A stretch of DNA of 8,039 nt from Clostridia bacterium (lineage in GTDB: Bacteria; Bacillota_A; Clostridia; Christensenellales; Borkfalkiaceae), in NCBI GenBank assembly GCA_017399665.1, contig JAFQBR010000269.1:1-8039 (forward strand), in the 5' to 3' direction. The first letter of the stretch is position 1, and each line of letters begins with the position of its first letter. This document shows, in pieces, positions 1 to 7,462 of the stretch. The position numbers and the translations under genes were made by a program. Under the pieces are notes generated by a model that saw nothing but the letters and a program-made list of their open reading frames with translations, made no database searches and was not told the DNA's origin.

Positions 1-48
1 ACCATACGCCCCTCAAACGTACGCGTCTGCCGATTCCGCCATCCCGAC
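1..48 (-). tRNA. tRNA-Leu(GAG), 3' part cut off by the window edge
   Basis: Read on the minus strand from 48, this is the 5' half of a class II tRNA. The acceptor strand GTCGGGA (48-42) is followed by TG at positions 8-9 and a D arm with a GCG/CGC stem and a loop containing TCGGCAGA. The anticodon stem TACGT/GCGTA pairs fully, allowing one T-G pair, around the 7-nt loop TTGAGGG. The anticodon is GAG (complement of 12-14), which reads the leucine codons CUC and CUU. The last visible bases, TGGT, begin what would be the long variable arm typical of tRNA-Leu. The variable arm, T arm and acceptor 3' strand lie outside the window, so the tRNA is truncated by the sampling and not necessarily in the genome. 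Confidence 0.93.
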
Positions 49-69
49 GTCTATTATTAATGCTTTTAT

Positions 70-98
70 ATAATACAATTATTTTTTAAAGTTGTCAA
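70..98 (-). promoter_or_regulatory. Sigma-A-type promoter for tRNA-Leu
   Basis: On the minus strand, a perfect -35 box TTGACA (98-93) is followed by a 17-bp spacer and a -10 box TATTAT (75-70), one base off consensus. Transcription would start near position 63, giving a leader of about 15 nt before the tRNA 5' end at 48. Such a near-consensus promoter close to a tRNA gene is expected for stable RNA. The start position is inferred. Confidence 0.85.
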
Positions 99-116
99 GA
101 AAATTCACCTATATTA

Positions 117-145
117 TTGATAATTTTGAAAAAATGTGATATCAT
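117..145 (+). promoter_or_regulatory. Extended -10 promoter for the nitroreductase gene
   Basis: A -35 box TTGATA (117-122) is followed by a 17-bp spacer and a -10 box TATCAT (140-145). A TG at 137-138 gives the extended -10 form TGnTATCAT. Each box is one base off consensus. It is back to back with the divergent tRNA promoter, with 18 bp between the two -35 boxes. The predicted start near 152 leaves a leader of about 36 nt. Confidence 0.7.
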
Positions 146-187
146 ATTTGCTATATAAGTATACAATAATATTAAAGGAGATTTGCT

Positions 188-712
188 ATGAATGACGTTT
201 TACAAAACATAATAACAAGAAGAAGTATTAGGGCATTTGATCAATCTAAAAGCATTCCAGAGGAGGAGCTTCACAATATAGTTACAGCTGGTATGTTCGC
301 CCCTACGGCAAGAAATAGACAACTAACGTTATTTACCGTTGTATCCAATCAAGAGATTATAAATAATCTTAAAAACGCAATAGGCGAGGCTTTAGGTGTG
401 GAAAATTACACTTTTTATTCGCCGAAAGCAATTATAATCACGTCTGGCCCAAGAGATAGCAAATTTGTTCGTGAAGATACATCTTGCGCTCTTCAAAATA
501 TGTTTTTATATGCACATTCTGTGGGGATAGGTACGGTTTGGATTAATCAATTAGTTGTAACCTGCGATAATGAAAAAGTGCGTAAAGTTTTAACTTCTTT
601 AGATATTCCTGCAGACCATATTTGCGGTGGAATGGTGGCTATGGGGTATCCAGCAGAAGACATTAGCGAACGGGATATTACTAGAAAAACAAAGGCTCGT
701 TACTTCTTATAA
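188..712 (+). CDS. Small nitroreductase-family FMN oxidoreductase
   Basis: This 174-residue protein has the pattern of the nitroreductase family, soluble FMN flavoproteins that use NAD(P)H to reduce nitro groups, quinones or other electron acceptors. Visible marks are the N-terminal RRSIR (residues 11-15), which in the family contacts the FMN phosphate; APTARNRQ (38-45), matching the family's APSxxNxQ segment; the strand SPKAIIITSG (78-87); the helix EDTSCALQN with the following GIGTVWINQ (96-121); and GYPAED near 152. The length fits the compact family members of about 170 residues. The start is fixed by AGGAG at 176-180, 7 nt before the ATG. The gene has its own extended -10 promoter. The family is clear, but the physiological substrate cannot be read from sequence. 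It may be cotranscribed with what follows, since only a weak hairpin lies after it. Confidence 0.9.
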   Translation: MNDVLQNIITRRSIRAFDQSKSIPEEELHNIVTAGMFAPTARNRQLTLFTVVSNQEIINNLKNAIGEALGVENYTFYSPKAIIITSGPRDSKFVREDTSCALQNMFLYAHSVGIGTVWINQLVVTCDNEKVRKVLTSLDIPADHICGGMVAMGYPAEDISERDITRKTKARYFL

Positions 713-744
713 TTATTAAATTTTTCAAAAATAAAAACAGTTCA

Positions 745-773
745 GCTTATTGTTTTATAAAATAAGTATTTTT
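745..773 (+). terminator. Possible weak terminator after the nitroreductase gene
   Basis: CTTATT (746-751) pairs with AATAAG (761-766) around a 9-nt A/T-rich loop, and TATTTTT follows. The stem is short and almost all A-T, so termination would be poor at best. It is the only candidate in the 79 nt between the nitroreductase stop and the next start, a stretch where I also see no convincing promoter. Confidence 0.22.
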
Positions 774-791
774 ACACAAAATACTATTATT

Positions 792-1133
792 ATGTTAAAC
801 GAAAATGATGAACTTGTATTAAAACAAATAATCGAAAGAGCGCCTGAGGGGTATAAGCTTTTTTGCGCGGAAGATTTTTTTAATAAAAATGCAGAAGATG
901 GTATTAATAAACTTGCAGAAAAGGGCTATATTGTATTAAAATATAGTAATGGAGGGGAATATTTGCTGTCGCTTTCCAATAGAGGTAAGCAATATTTTTC
1001 TTCAAAATATGAAAAACTGCTTTATAAGTCTTCAATAAGTAGAAGAGTCGCTATATATTCTTTTTTAGGTGCGTTTTTAGGTGGTCTTTTATTTGCCGCT
1101 ATTAGCTATATGTTGAGGATTTATTATGGCTAA
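792..1133 (+). CDS. Small winged-helix-like protein with C-terminal membrane helix (first of a tandem pair)
   Basis: I do not recognise a named family for this 113-residue protein. Residues 1-70 have the pattern of a winged-helix domain: a first helix (LVLKQIIERA, 8-17), a recognition-like helix (EDGINKLAEKGYI, 35-47), then a hairpin ending in YLLSLSNRGKQYF (57-69), resembling the wing and C-terminal LTxxG segment of such domains. After a basic stretch (SISRRV, 81-86) a single hydrophobic helix (about 86-108) ends almost at the C-terminus, so the protein is probably tail-anchored with its N-terminus in the cytoplasm. The start is uncertain: I prefer ATG 792, although no Shine-Dalgarno sequence precedes it. 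The frame stays open to a TTG at 750, which would add 14 residues unlike the domain. The next gene overlaps it by 8 nt and encodes a related protein. Confidence 0.72.
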   Translation: MLNENDELVLKQIIERAPEGYKLFCAEDFFNKNAEDGINKLAEKGYIVLKYSNGGEYLLSLSNRGKQYFSSKYEKLLYKSSISRRVAIYSFLGAFLGGLLFAAISYMLRIYYG

Positions 1134-1476
1134 GGCAAAATTCTCTAAAGTGCTATTTAGTGAGCTTTACAAAGAAATAGAGGGCAATAAACGATTGTTT
1201 TCGTTTAAAGAGATAATACAAAGACTGCCTGAAATAATTAACGAAAACAATATAAGACCGCAACTATTATCTTTAGAGCGGGTTGGACTTGTTGATTTGA
1301 TTTTTGCAGATAAAAAAGGTGAGCCCTTTGTTTTTATAAGTTTAACTAATGACGGCATTGAATATTTTAATCGAAAAAAGAAGGGGAGAAAGGAATTTTT
1401 AATTAGAATTCTTCTTGCCCTTTTTAGCGCTATAATTACTTTTTTTGCAGGGCGATTATTATATAGATTTTTTTAA
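1126..1476 (+). CDS. Small winged-helix-like protein with C-terminal membrane helix (second of a tandem pair)
   Basis: This 116-residue protein of unrecognised family shares its plan with its upstream neighbour. An N-terminal helical region (FSKVLFSELYKEI, 6-18) leads to a helix ending LLSLERVGLVDLIF (47-60), then a strand pair ending FVFISLTNDGIEYF (68-81), then a lysine/arginine-rich linker (83-90) and one hydrophobic helix (about 91-112) near the C-terminus. The segment SLTNDGIEYF lines up with SLSNRGKQYF of the neighbour, and LERVGLVDLIFAD lines up with LAEKGYIVLKYSN, so the two are likely diverged duplicates. GAGGA (1115-1119) sits 6 nt before the ATG, inside the previous gene, and the 8-nt overlap suggests coupled translation. 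uvrB starts 34 nt downstream. The basic linker suggests a cytoplasmic N-terminal domain. Whether it binds DNA is unknown. Confidence 0.72.
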   Translation: MAKAKFSKVLFSELYKEIEGNKRLFSFKEIIQRLPEIINENNIRPQLLSLERVGLVDLIFADKKGEPFVFISLTNDGIEYFNRKKKGRKEFLIRILLALFSAIITFFAGRLLYRFF

Positions 1477-1481
1477 ATAAG

Positions 1482-1497
1482 TCGGCCTATAGGTCGA
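1482..1497. promoter_or_regulatory. 16-bp near-palindrome before uvrB, possible operator
   Basis: TCGGCCTATAGGTCGA is a dyad with one mismatched pair (G against T, which could still pair as G-U in RNA). Its centre TATA is self-complementary. It lies 5 nt after the stop of the second winged-helix-like gene and 13 nt before the uvrB ATG. It could be a protein-binding site, for instance for a LexA-type repressor since uvrB is often damage-inducible, or a small RNA hairpin near the uvrB start. No T-run follows, so a terminator is unlikely. Function is inferred from position and symmetry only. Confidence 0.35.
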
Positions 1498-1510
1498 TTA
1501 TCGTATAATT

Positions 1511-3472
1511 ATGGAAAAAAGAAAGTTTGTTTTACATTCTAAATATAAACCAACAGGCGATCAGCCTCAGGCGATTGAGAAACTGACAGAAGGCATAAAC
1601 GACGGTTTAAGAGAGCAAGTGCTTTTAGGTGTTACTGGTAGCGGTAAGACCTTCACTATGGCTAACGTTATAAATAACGTTCAAAGACCGGCGCTAGTTA
1701 TTGCACACAATAAAACGCTTGCCGCTCAGCTTTGTAATGAATTGCGTGAGTTTTTTCCTGAAAATAGAGTTGAGTATTTTGTTTCATACTACGATTATTA
1801 TCAACCGGAATCTTACATTCCGCAAACTGATACTTATATAGAAAAAGATCTTTCAATAAATGATGAAATAGACAAGCTTCGCCACAGCGCGACGTTTGCA
1901 TTATCTGAAAGAAGTGACGTAATAGTGGTTGCCTCGGTTTCTTGTATTTACGGATTAGGTGCGCCTGAAGAATATTATAATTTGGCAATCTCTTTGCGCC
2001 CGGGAACTATTTGTGATAGGGATGAATTAATGCGTCGTCTTGTGTCAATTCAATACGAACGTAAAGATATTGACTTTCAACGTTCGTCATTCCGTGTGCG
2101 CGGTGACGTAGTTGATATTTTTCCAGCGTCGAACTCTGAAATAGTTATAAGAATAGAGTTTTTTGGCGACGAAATTGACAGAATATGTGAAGTTGATTAT
2201 GTTACAGGCAAAACTATATCTCAGCTTAAGCATGCTGTAATTTTTCCTGCAAGCCACTATGCTGTTGGTACAGAAAAGCTTGGTAATGCCCTTAAACAGA
2301 TAGAAGAAGATATGGAAATTGAGGTAAGGGCTCTTGAAGAGGCTGGTAAGCTTTTAGAAGCACAACGCCTTCGCCAAAGAACAACCTATGACCTTGAAAT
2401 GATGAGCGAAATAGGGTATTGTAGCGGTGTTGAAAATTACAGTAGATATTTTGACGGAAGAATGCCCGGAGAGCCACCGTTTACATTACTTGACTATTTC
2501 CCTGATGATTTTATACTTTTTATTGATGAAAGCCACATGACTATTCCGCAAATTAGGGCTATGTATAACGGTGATCGTTCAAGAAAGAAAAATTTAGTTG
2601 ATTTTGGATTTAGACTTAATTCAGCTTACGATAATAGACCTTTAAAGTTTGAAGAGTTTGATAGTAGAATAGGTCAATTTGTTTGTATTTCAGCAACGCC
2701 TGCAGAATACGAAATGAAAAATGCAGGTCAAGTTGTTGAACAAATTATTAGACCTACGGGGTTGATAGATCCTCCTGTTGAAGTAAGACCTACAAAGGCG
2801 CAAATTGATGATTTGCTAGTTGAAATAAATAAAACGGTTGAAAGCGGTGGTCGCGTTCTTATAACTACGCTTACAAAAAAAATGGCAGAGAGCCTTACCG
2901 ATTATTTAAAAGAGCAACATAAAAAAGTTCGCTATATGCATTCCGATATAGATACTCTTGAAAGAATTGAAATAATAGGCGAATTGCGTAGGGGGGATAT
3001 TGACGTTTTAGTTGGTATTAACCTGTTAAGAGAGGGTCTTGATATTCCAGAAGTTAAATTAGTTGCTATACTTGATGCCGATAAAGAGGGTTTTTTACGT
3101 TCAGATACGTCGCTAGTTCAAACTATTGGTAGAACGGCAAGAAATAGTGAAGGTCGCGTTATTATGTATGCCGACAGTATAACCGGAAGTATGCAAAGGG
3201 CAATAAATGAAACTAATAGACGTCGCGAAATTCAGTCTGCGTACAACAAGGAACACGGAATAATTCCAAAAACCATAGTAAAGCCCATTGTTAACAGTTT
3301 AGAAATAACGAATAAGGTTGATAGAACGAAAGAGGTTTCAAAGAAAGATATTCCCGAAGAGATCGAAAAATTAAAGGCGCTAATGAAGATAGCGCAAAAT
3401 AATCTTGATTTTGAAAAATGTATTGAAATCAGAGATACTATTGCAAAACTAAAATTAAAGATGCGAAGTTGA
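1511..3472 (+). CDS. uvrB: UvrABC excinuclease subunit B
   Basis: UvrB is the damage-verifying subunit of nucleotide excision repair. Loaded onto DNA by UvrA, it opens the strands around the lesion with its beta-hairpin and ATPase and then recruits the nuclease UvrC. The 653 residues match the family's usual length of about 650-670. Seen in order are the opening [16 protein letters not shown] (10-25), Walker A GVTGSGKT (40-47), the beta-hairpin [10 protein letters not shown] (93-102), DESH at 339-342 (Walker B), the C-terminal helicase motifs [13 protein letters not shown] and QTIGRTARN, and a C-terminal UVR domain (about 616-651; [13 protein letters not shown]) that contacts UvrA or UvrC. 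All key motifs are intact. No Shine-Dalgarno sequence precedes the ATG, but upstream in-frame extension is not supported because the family starts here. uvrA follows after 7 nt, so the two are surely cotranscribed. Confidence 0.99.
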   Translation: MEKRKFVLHSKYKPTGDQPQAIEKLTEGINDGLREQVLLGVTGSGKTFTMANVINNVQRPALVIAHNKTLAAQLCNELREFFPENRVEYFVSYYDYYQPESYIPQTDTYIEKDLSINDEIDKLRHSATFALSERSDVIVVASVSCIYGLGAPEEYYNLAISLRPGTICDRDELMRRLVSIQYERKDIDFQRSSFRVRGDVVDIFPASNSEIVIRIEFFGDEIDRICEVDYVTGKTISQLKHAVIFPASHYAVGTEKLGNALKQIEEDMEIEVRALEEAGKLLEAQRLRQRTTYDLEMMSEIGYCSGVENYSRYFDGRMPGEPPFTLLDYFPDDFILFIDESHMTIPQIRAMYNGDRSRKKNLVDFGFRLNSAYDNRPLKFEEFDSRIGQFVCISATPAEYEMKNAGQVVEQIIRPTGLIDPPVEVRPTKAQIDDLLVEINKTVESGGRVLITTLTKKMAESLTDYLKEQHKKVRYMHSDIDTLERIEIIGELRRGDIDVLVGINLLREGLDIPEVKLVAILDADKEGFLRSDTSLVQTIGRTARNSEGRVIMYADSITGSMQRAINETNRRREIQSAYNKEHGIIPKTIVKPIVNSLEITNKVDRTKEVSKKDIPEEIEKLKALMKIAQNNLDFEKCIEIRDTIAKLKLKMRS

Positions 3473-3479
3473 TAAAATT

Positions 3480-6311
3480 ATGTTAAATTACATTAAGATA
3501 AAAGGAGCAAAAGAGAATAATTTAAAGAACGTCGACTTAACAATTCCACGTGATAAGCTTGTTGTTTTTACAGGTGTATCTGGAAGCGGTAAGTCCACTT
3601 TGGCGTTTGACACAATTTTTGCAGAAGGGCAAAGGCGTTATATTGAAAGTTTATCTAGTTATGCTCGTATGTTTTTAGGGCAGATGCAAAAGCCTGACGT
3701 TGAAAAAATTGAAGGGCTTTCGCCTGCAATTTCTATTGATCAAAAAACTACTCATAATAACCCACGTTCTACGGTTGGTACGGTAACAGAGATATACGAT
3801 TATTTTAGATTGCTTTATGCTAGAATAGGCGTACCACACTGTCCTGTATGTGGTAAAGAAATTCGCCGTCAGACCATAGATGAGATTTGTGATAAGGTAA
3901 TGGCTATGGGTAATGGCGCTAAGATTTACGTTTGTGCCCCTGTAGTAAGAGGTAGAAAAGGGGAGTTTAAAAAGGAACTTGAAGGGTATAAAAAGAGTGG
4001 TTACGTACGTGTTGAAATAGACGGCTCCTTATATGATTTAGAAGAAGAAATTAAACTCGACAAAAACGTTAAACATAGCGTTAACGTTGTTATAGACCGA
4101 CTTATTGTAAAAGATGGCATACAAAAACGTCTTGCCGATAGTGTTGAAAATGCCATAAAACTTGCAAGCGGATTAGTGCTTATAAAGAATGGTGACGATA
4201 ACGTTTTATTTTCAACAAAGTACGCCTGCCCAGACTGTGGAATAAGTATTGAGGAATTAGAACCAAGATTGTTTTCATTTAATAATCCTTACGGTGCTTG
4301 TGAGGAATGTAAGGGTATTGGATTTAAAAATGAAATAGATGAAACGCGTATTCTGGGTGATATGTCAAAGACGCTTAATGAGGGGGCTCTTTGCGTATCA
4401 GGTTGGAATTTGGACAGTAGTAAAATTACTCAAATGTATTTCCGCTCACTTTCAAAACATTACGGATTTGATTTAAATACGCCCATAAAAGATTTGCCAA
4501 AAGATGTTCTTAATATGTTGTTGTACGGTAACAACGGCGAAAAAATTCAAATGAATTACGATACCCGTACTTTCAAGGGTAGCTATATGTCAGCCTACGA
4601 AGGGGTTATACCAAACCTTGAACGTAGGTACAGAGAAACAACAAGTGATTATACAAAATCTGAAATCGAGCGTTATATGGTTCAGCGTCCTTGTTCATCT
4701 TGCGGTGGAAAAAGGCTTAAAAAAGAAGCTTTGGCAGTAACGGTTGGCGGACTAAATATTTATGAAGCGTGTGAGCTTTCTGTTGAAAAACTATATGACT
4801 TTATTGAAAAATTGCAACTTGACGTAACACAAGAATTAATAGCTGAACCCATTATTAAAGAAATAAAAGCAAGATTAAACTTTCTTAAAAACGTTGGGCT
4901 TGATTATCTTGCATTATCAAGAATGTCAGGAACTTTATCGGGTGGCGAAGCTCAAAGAATTCGTCTTGCTACGCAAATCGGTAGCGGGTTAACGGGTGTT
5001 CTTTATATATTGGATGAACCTAGCATTGGCTTGCATCAACGCGATAACGAAAAACTATTGGCGACTTTAACTCATTTAAGAGATATCGGTAACACTCTTA
5101 TTGTTGTAGAACATGATGAGGATACGATAAGAAGCGCCGATCATATTGTTGATATAGGACCAAAGGCGGGCGCTTGGGGCGGAGAAATAGTGGCAAGCGG
5201 TACGCTAAAAGATATAATGGACGAGCCTCGCTCGGTTACCGGTGACTATTTATCTGGCAGAAGAAAAATTGAAATTCCCACCTTTAGAATGCCTACGGGT
5301 GACAAGTGGTTAAAAGTGTTAGGAGCTAAACAAAACAACCTTAAAAACCAGGAAATTAGCATTCCTGCAGGGCTTCTTACGGTTGTTACCGGTGTTTCGG
5401 GTAGCGGTAAAAGCTCTCTTGTAAACGAAATAATTTATCCGGCTTTAGCTAACACTTTAAACGGTGCAAAGGTGCGAGAGGGTAATTACCAAGAAATTGT
5501 CGGTATTGAAAACTTCGATAAGGTTATTGCAATAGATCAATCACCTATTGGTAGAACGCCAAGAAGTAATCCTGCAACCTATACAGGCGCATTTACCCCT
5601 ATTAGAGAGTTATACGCGCAAACACCTGATGCAAAAGAGCGCGGATTTACTGCCGGTAGATTTTCATTTAACGTTGCAGGCGGACGCTGTGAAAACTGTA
5701 ACGGTGATGGCATAATTGAAATTGCAATGCACTTTTTACCTGACGTTTACGTTCCTTGTGAGGTTTGTAAGGGCGCTAGATATAATAGGGAAACTTTAGC
5801 TGTAAAGTATAAAGGCAAAAATATTTCCGACGTTTTAGAAATGACGGTTGACGAAGCTGTTCCATTCTTTGAAAACTTTTCAAGAATATATTCAAAGATT
5901 AAATGTTTACAAGACGTAGGTCTTGGCTATATAAAACTAGGTCAACCTGCAACGACTTTGTCGGGTGGCGAGGCGCAAAGAGTAAAGCTTGCAACCGAGC
6001 TTTCAAAAAGGTCAACGGGTAAAACAGTTTATATTCTTGATGAACCAACAACCGGACTTTCGACTTACGACGTAGAAAAGCTTATAGCTATTTTATATAA
6101 GCTAAGAGAAAGCGGAAATACTATAATAGTAATTGAGCATAATTTAGACGTTATAAAAGTAGCCGATTATATAATTGACCTTGGACCTGAAGGGGGCGAT
6201 AGAGGCGGGCAAGTTATTGCTACAGGAACACCTGAACAGGTTGCAAACGTAAAGGGTAGTTATACAGGACACTTCTTAAAAAAGATACTGCAGGAGAAAA
6301 ATAATGATTAG
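3480..6311 (+). CDS. uvrA: UvrABC excinuclease subunit A
   Basis: UvrA is the dimeric ABC-type ATPase that scans DNA for distortions and hands the lesion to UvrB. The 943 residues fit the bacterial family. Two nucleotide-binding domains are visible: Walker A GVSGSGKS at 32-39 and 638-645, signature LSGGE at 486-490 and 827-831, and Walker B LDEP at 511-514 and 853-856. Cysteine pairs for the zinc modules are at 121/124 with 405/408, 250/253 with 274/277, and 737/740 with 760/763; this pairing follows family knowledge, not direct evidence. The second D-loop reads PTTGLSTYD, where UvrA proteins I know have GLH. The ATG lies 7 nt after the uvrB stop without a clear Shine-Dalgarno sequence, which points to translational coupling. 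The last 8 nt overlap the next gene. The domain order is that of the ordinary repair UvrA and not of a shortened paralogue. Confidence 0.99.
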   Translation: MLNYIKIKGAKENNLKNVDLTIPRDKLVVFTGVSGSGKSTLAFDTIFAEGQRRYIESLSSYARMFLGQMQKPDVEKIEGLSPAISIDQKTTHNNPRSTVGTVTEIYDYFRLLYARIGVPHCPVCGKEIRRQTIDEICDKVMAMGNGAKIYVCAPVVRGRKGEFKKELEGYKKSGYVRVEIDGSLYDLEEEIKLDKNVKHSVNVVIDRLIVKDGIQKRLADSVENAIKLASGLVLIKNGDDNVLFSTKYACPDCGISIEELEPRLFSFNNPYGACEECKGIGFKNEIDETRILGDMSKTLNEGALCVSGWNLDSSKITQMYFRSLSKHYGFDLNTPIKDLPKDVLNMLLYGNNGEKIQMNYDTRTFKGSYMSAYEGVIPNLERRYRETTSDYTKSEIERYMVQRPCSSCGGKRLKKEALAVTVGGLNIYEACELSVEKLYDFIEKLQLDVTQELIAEPIIKEIKARLNFLKNVGLDYLALSRMSGTLSGGEAQRIRLATQIGSGLTGVLYILDEPSIGLHQRDNEKLLATLTHLRDIGNTLIVVEHDEDTIRSADHIVDIGPKAGAWGGEIVASGTLKDIMDEPRSVTGDYLSGRRKIEIPTFRMPTGDKWLKVLGAKQNNLKNQEISIPAGLLTVVTGVSGSGKSSLVNEIIYPALANTLNGAKVREGNYQEIVGIENFDKVIAIDQSPIGRTPRSNPATYTGAFTPIRELYAQTPDAKERGFTAGRFSFNVAGGRCENCNGDGIIEIAMHFLPDVYVPCEVCKGARYNRETLAVKYKGKNISDVLEMTVDEAVPFFENFSRIYSKIKCLQDVGLGYIKLGQPATTLSGGEAQRVKLATELSKRSTGKTVYILDEPTTGLSTYDVEKLIAILYKLRESGNTIIVIEHNLDVIKVADYIIDLGPEGGDRGGQVIATGTPEQVANVKGSYTGHFLKKILQEKNND

Positions 6312-6687
6312 AGATGAATTTAAAAATGCCGATAAATCTGTTATAAACAAGAAAGCAAATAAAAAAATGCAAGAAATGGGCGAACGGGCATACTATGCAA
6401 AAAAACTTTCTTTGTACAATGAAATATTAAAACCCATAAAGGGATCTTCTATTTTCTGCTCTGTGTGCTTTTTTATTATAGCTGCGTTATATATTTTAGA
6501 CGTGATTGTGCAAAAAAAGGCATCAACACCTGCAATAATTATATTTTGTGTAAGCGGGGCTCTTTTAATTTGGGATATTATTTGGTTTGCATATTTAGCA
6601 CCTAAAATAAGAGGTAAGGTAGAGCTTTATAAGTCTGAACTCGCGCGCTTAAACAGAGAATATATAAATAAAACGGTTAAAAGATGA
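6304..6687 (+). CDS. Two-helix membrane protein between uvrA and truA, function unknown
   Basis: I do not recognise a family for this 127-residue protein. A charged, lysine-rich N-terminus (1-47, probably helical) precedes two hydrophobic segments (about 48-69 and 77-98) separated by a short loop containing KKAS. A charged C-terminal helix follows (about 101-127; KIRGKVELYKSELARL). This hairpin topology with both ends on the same side is typical of small inner-membrane proteins. The basic residues of both tails suggest that they face the cytoplasm. AGGAG (6292-6296), within the uvrA coding region, lies 7 nt before the ATG, so the start is well supported. It overlaps uvrA by 8 nt and truA by 4 nt (ATGA), indicating one transcript and coupled translation. 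Nothing visible ties it to repair or tRNA modification. Confidence 0.85.
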   Translation: MIRDEFKNADKSVINKKANKKMQEMGERAYYAKKLSLYNEILKPIKGSSIFCSVCFFIIAALYILDVIVQKKASTPAIIIFCVSGALLIWDIIWFAYLAPKIRGKVELYKSELARLNREYINKTVKR

Positions 6688-7421
6688 GAGTTTGTATTTG
6701 CATTGAATATAATGGTTCTAACTATTTAGGATGGCAAAAAAATGGCGAAAATAAAACGCTTTGTCAAGAAATAGAAAAAGCGTTTGAAATGGTGCTTGGT
6801 GAATATGTAAAAATAGTTGCAAGCGGAAGAACGGATGCTGGTGTTCACGCAGTAAAGCAGGTCGCGCATTTCGATATGCCCAAAAGTAGTAATTTATCAT
6901 TAAAAAACCTTTTAAATTTAGTTAACGAACAGTTACCTATTGACATTAAGGTTACTGCAATTAAAGAGGTTTCTGATAAATTTCATGCAAGGTATAACGT
7001 AAAAAGTAAAACTTATTTGTATAAATGTTATACTTCCTTAGTTAAAAGCCCATTGCGTGAAGGGTATTACTGTCACTATCCAGCTGTTTTGAACGTAGAA
7101 AAACTAAAAGAATGCGCCAAGCTTTTTGTTGGTAAACATAATTTTAAAGCATTTTGCTTAGGTGGTGGCGATAATGAAACGTTTGAGCGGGAAATTATTT
7201 CCATTGACGTTATTCGAAAAAAAGATGAACTGCTATTTTACGTTAAAGGAAAGGGATTTCTTTACGGAATGGTAAGGCTTTTAGTAGGGACAATGCTTTT
7301 TGTTGCTCAAAATAAAATTTCTATTGAAGATGTAAAAAACGCTCTTACAACGCATAATAAAGATAAGGTTGGTGATAAAATGCCTGCTTGTGGATTGTAT
7401 CTTTATGACGTTGAATATTAA
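6684..7421 (+). CDS. truA: tRNA pseudouridine(38-40) synthase TruA
   Basis: TruA converts uridines 38-40 in the anticodon arm of many tRNAs to pseudouridine. The 245 residues match the family's usual length. Seen are the opening strand IEYNGSNYLGWQ (7-18; the commoner form is YDG), the catalytic loop SGRTDAGVHA (47-56) with the nucleophilic aspartate D51, FHARYNVKSKTYLY after residue 100, HNFKAFC in the second half, and FLYGMVRLLVG near residue 190, all family marks. The ATG overlaps the previous stop as ATGA and has no good Shine-Dalgarno sequence of its own, so translation probably depends on termination of the upstream gene. It is the last gene of the plus-strand run, and a strong hairpin terminator begins 10 nt after its stop. 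Confidence 0.97.
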   Translation: MRVCICIEYNGSNYLGWQKNGENKTLCQEIEKAFEMVLGEYVKIVASGRTDAGVHAVKQVAHFDMPKSSNLSLKNLLNLVNEQLPIDIKVTAIKEVSDKFHARYNVKSKTYLYKCYTSLVKSPLREGYYCHYPAVLNVEKLKECAKLFVGKHNFKAFCLGGGDNETFEREIISIDVIRKKDELLFYVKGKGFLYGMVRLLVGTMLFVAQNKISIEDVKNALTTHNKDKVGDKMPACGLYLYDVEY

Positions 7422-7430
7422 AGAAAAACA

Positions 7431-7456
7431 AAAAGGCACGTAAGTACGTGCCTTTT
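7431..7456. terminator. Bidirectional intrinsic terminator between truA and the TSCPD gene
   Basis: GGCACGT (7435-7441) pairs perfectly with ACGTGCC (7446-7452) around an AAGT loop, and the flanking AAAA (7431-7434) pairs with TTTT (7453-7456). On the plus strand the hairpin runs into TTTTACTTTTTTATTT. On the minus strand it runs into TTTTTGTTTTTCTT. It therefore ends truA transcription from the left and the minus-strand pair from the right. The minus-strand gene's stop is only 6 nt away. Confidence 0.92.
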
Positions 7457-7462
7457 ACTTTT

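Noticed and set aside
750..791. TTG at 750 as the start of the first winged-helix-like gene
   Set aside because: It adds 14 residues unlike the domain, lacks a ribosome binding site, and lies within the weak hairpin. ATG 792 gives a protein matching the length of its paralogue.
1504..1509. Perfect TATAAT one base before the uvrB start codon
   Set aside because: A start 6-7 nt further would fall inside uvrB after its ATG, no -35 box lies 16-18 bp upstream, and no alternative in-frame start follows closely. Probably chance in A/T-rich DNA.
1482..1510. Palindrome before uvrB as an intrinsic terminator
   Set aside because: The stem is short and followed by TTATCGTATAATT, not a T-run.
1698..1988. 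Minus-strand open frame inside uvrB
   Set aside because: It lies fully within a certain gene, shows no family pattern and has no ribosome binding site. The same holds for the antisense frames at 1167-1358, 2292-2477, 6718-6900 and 7345-7572.
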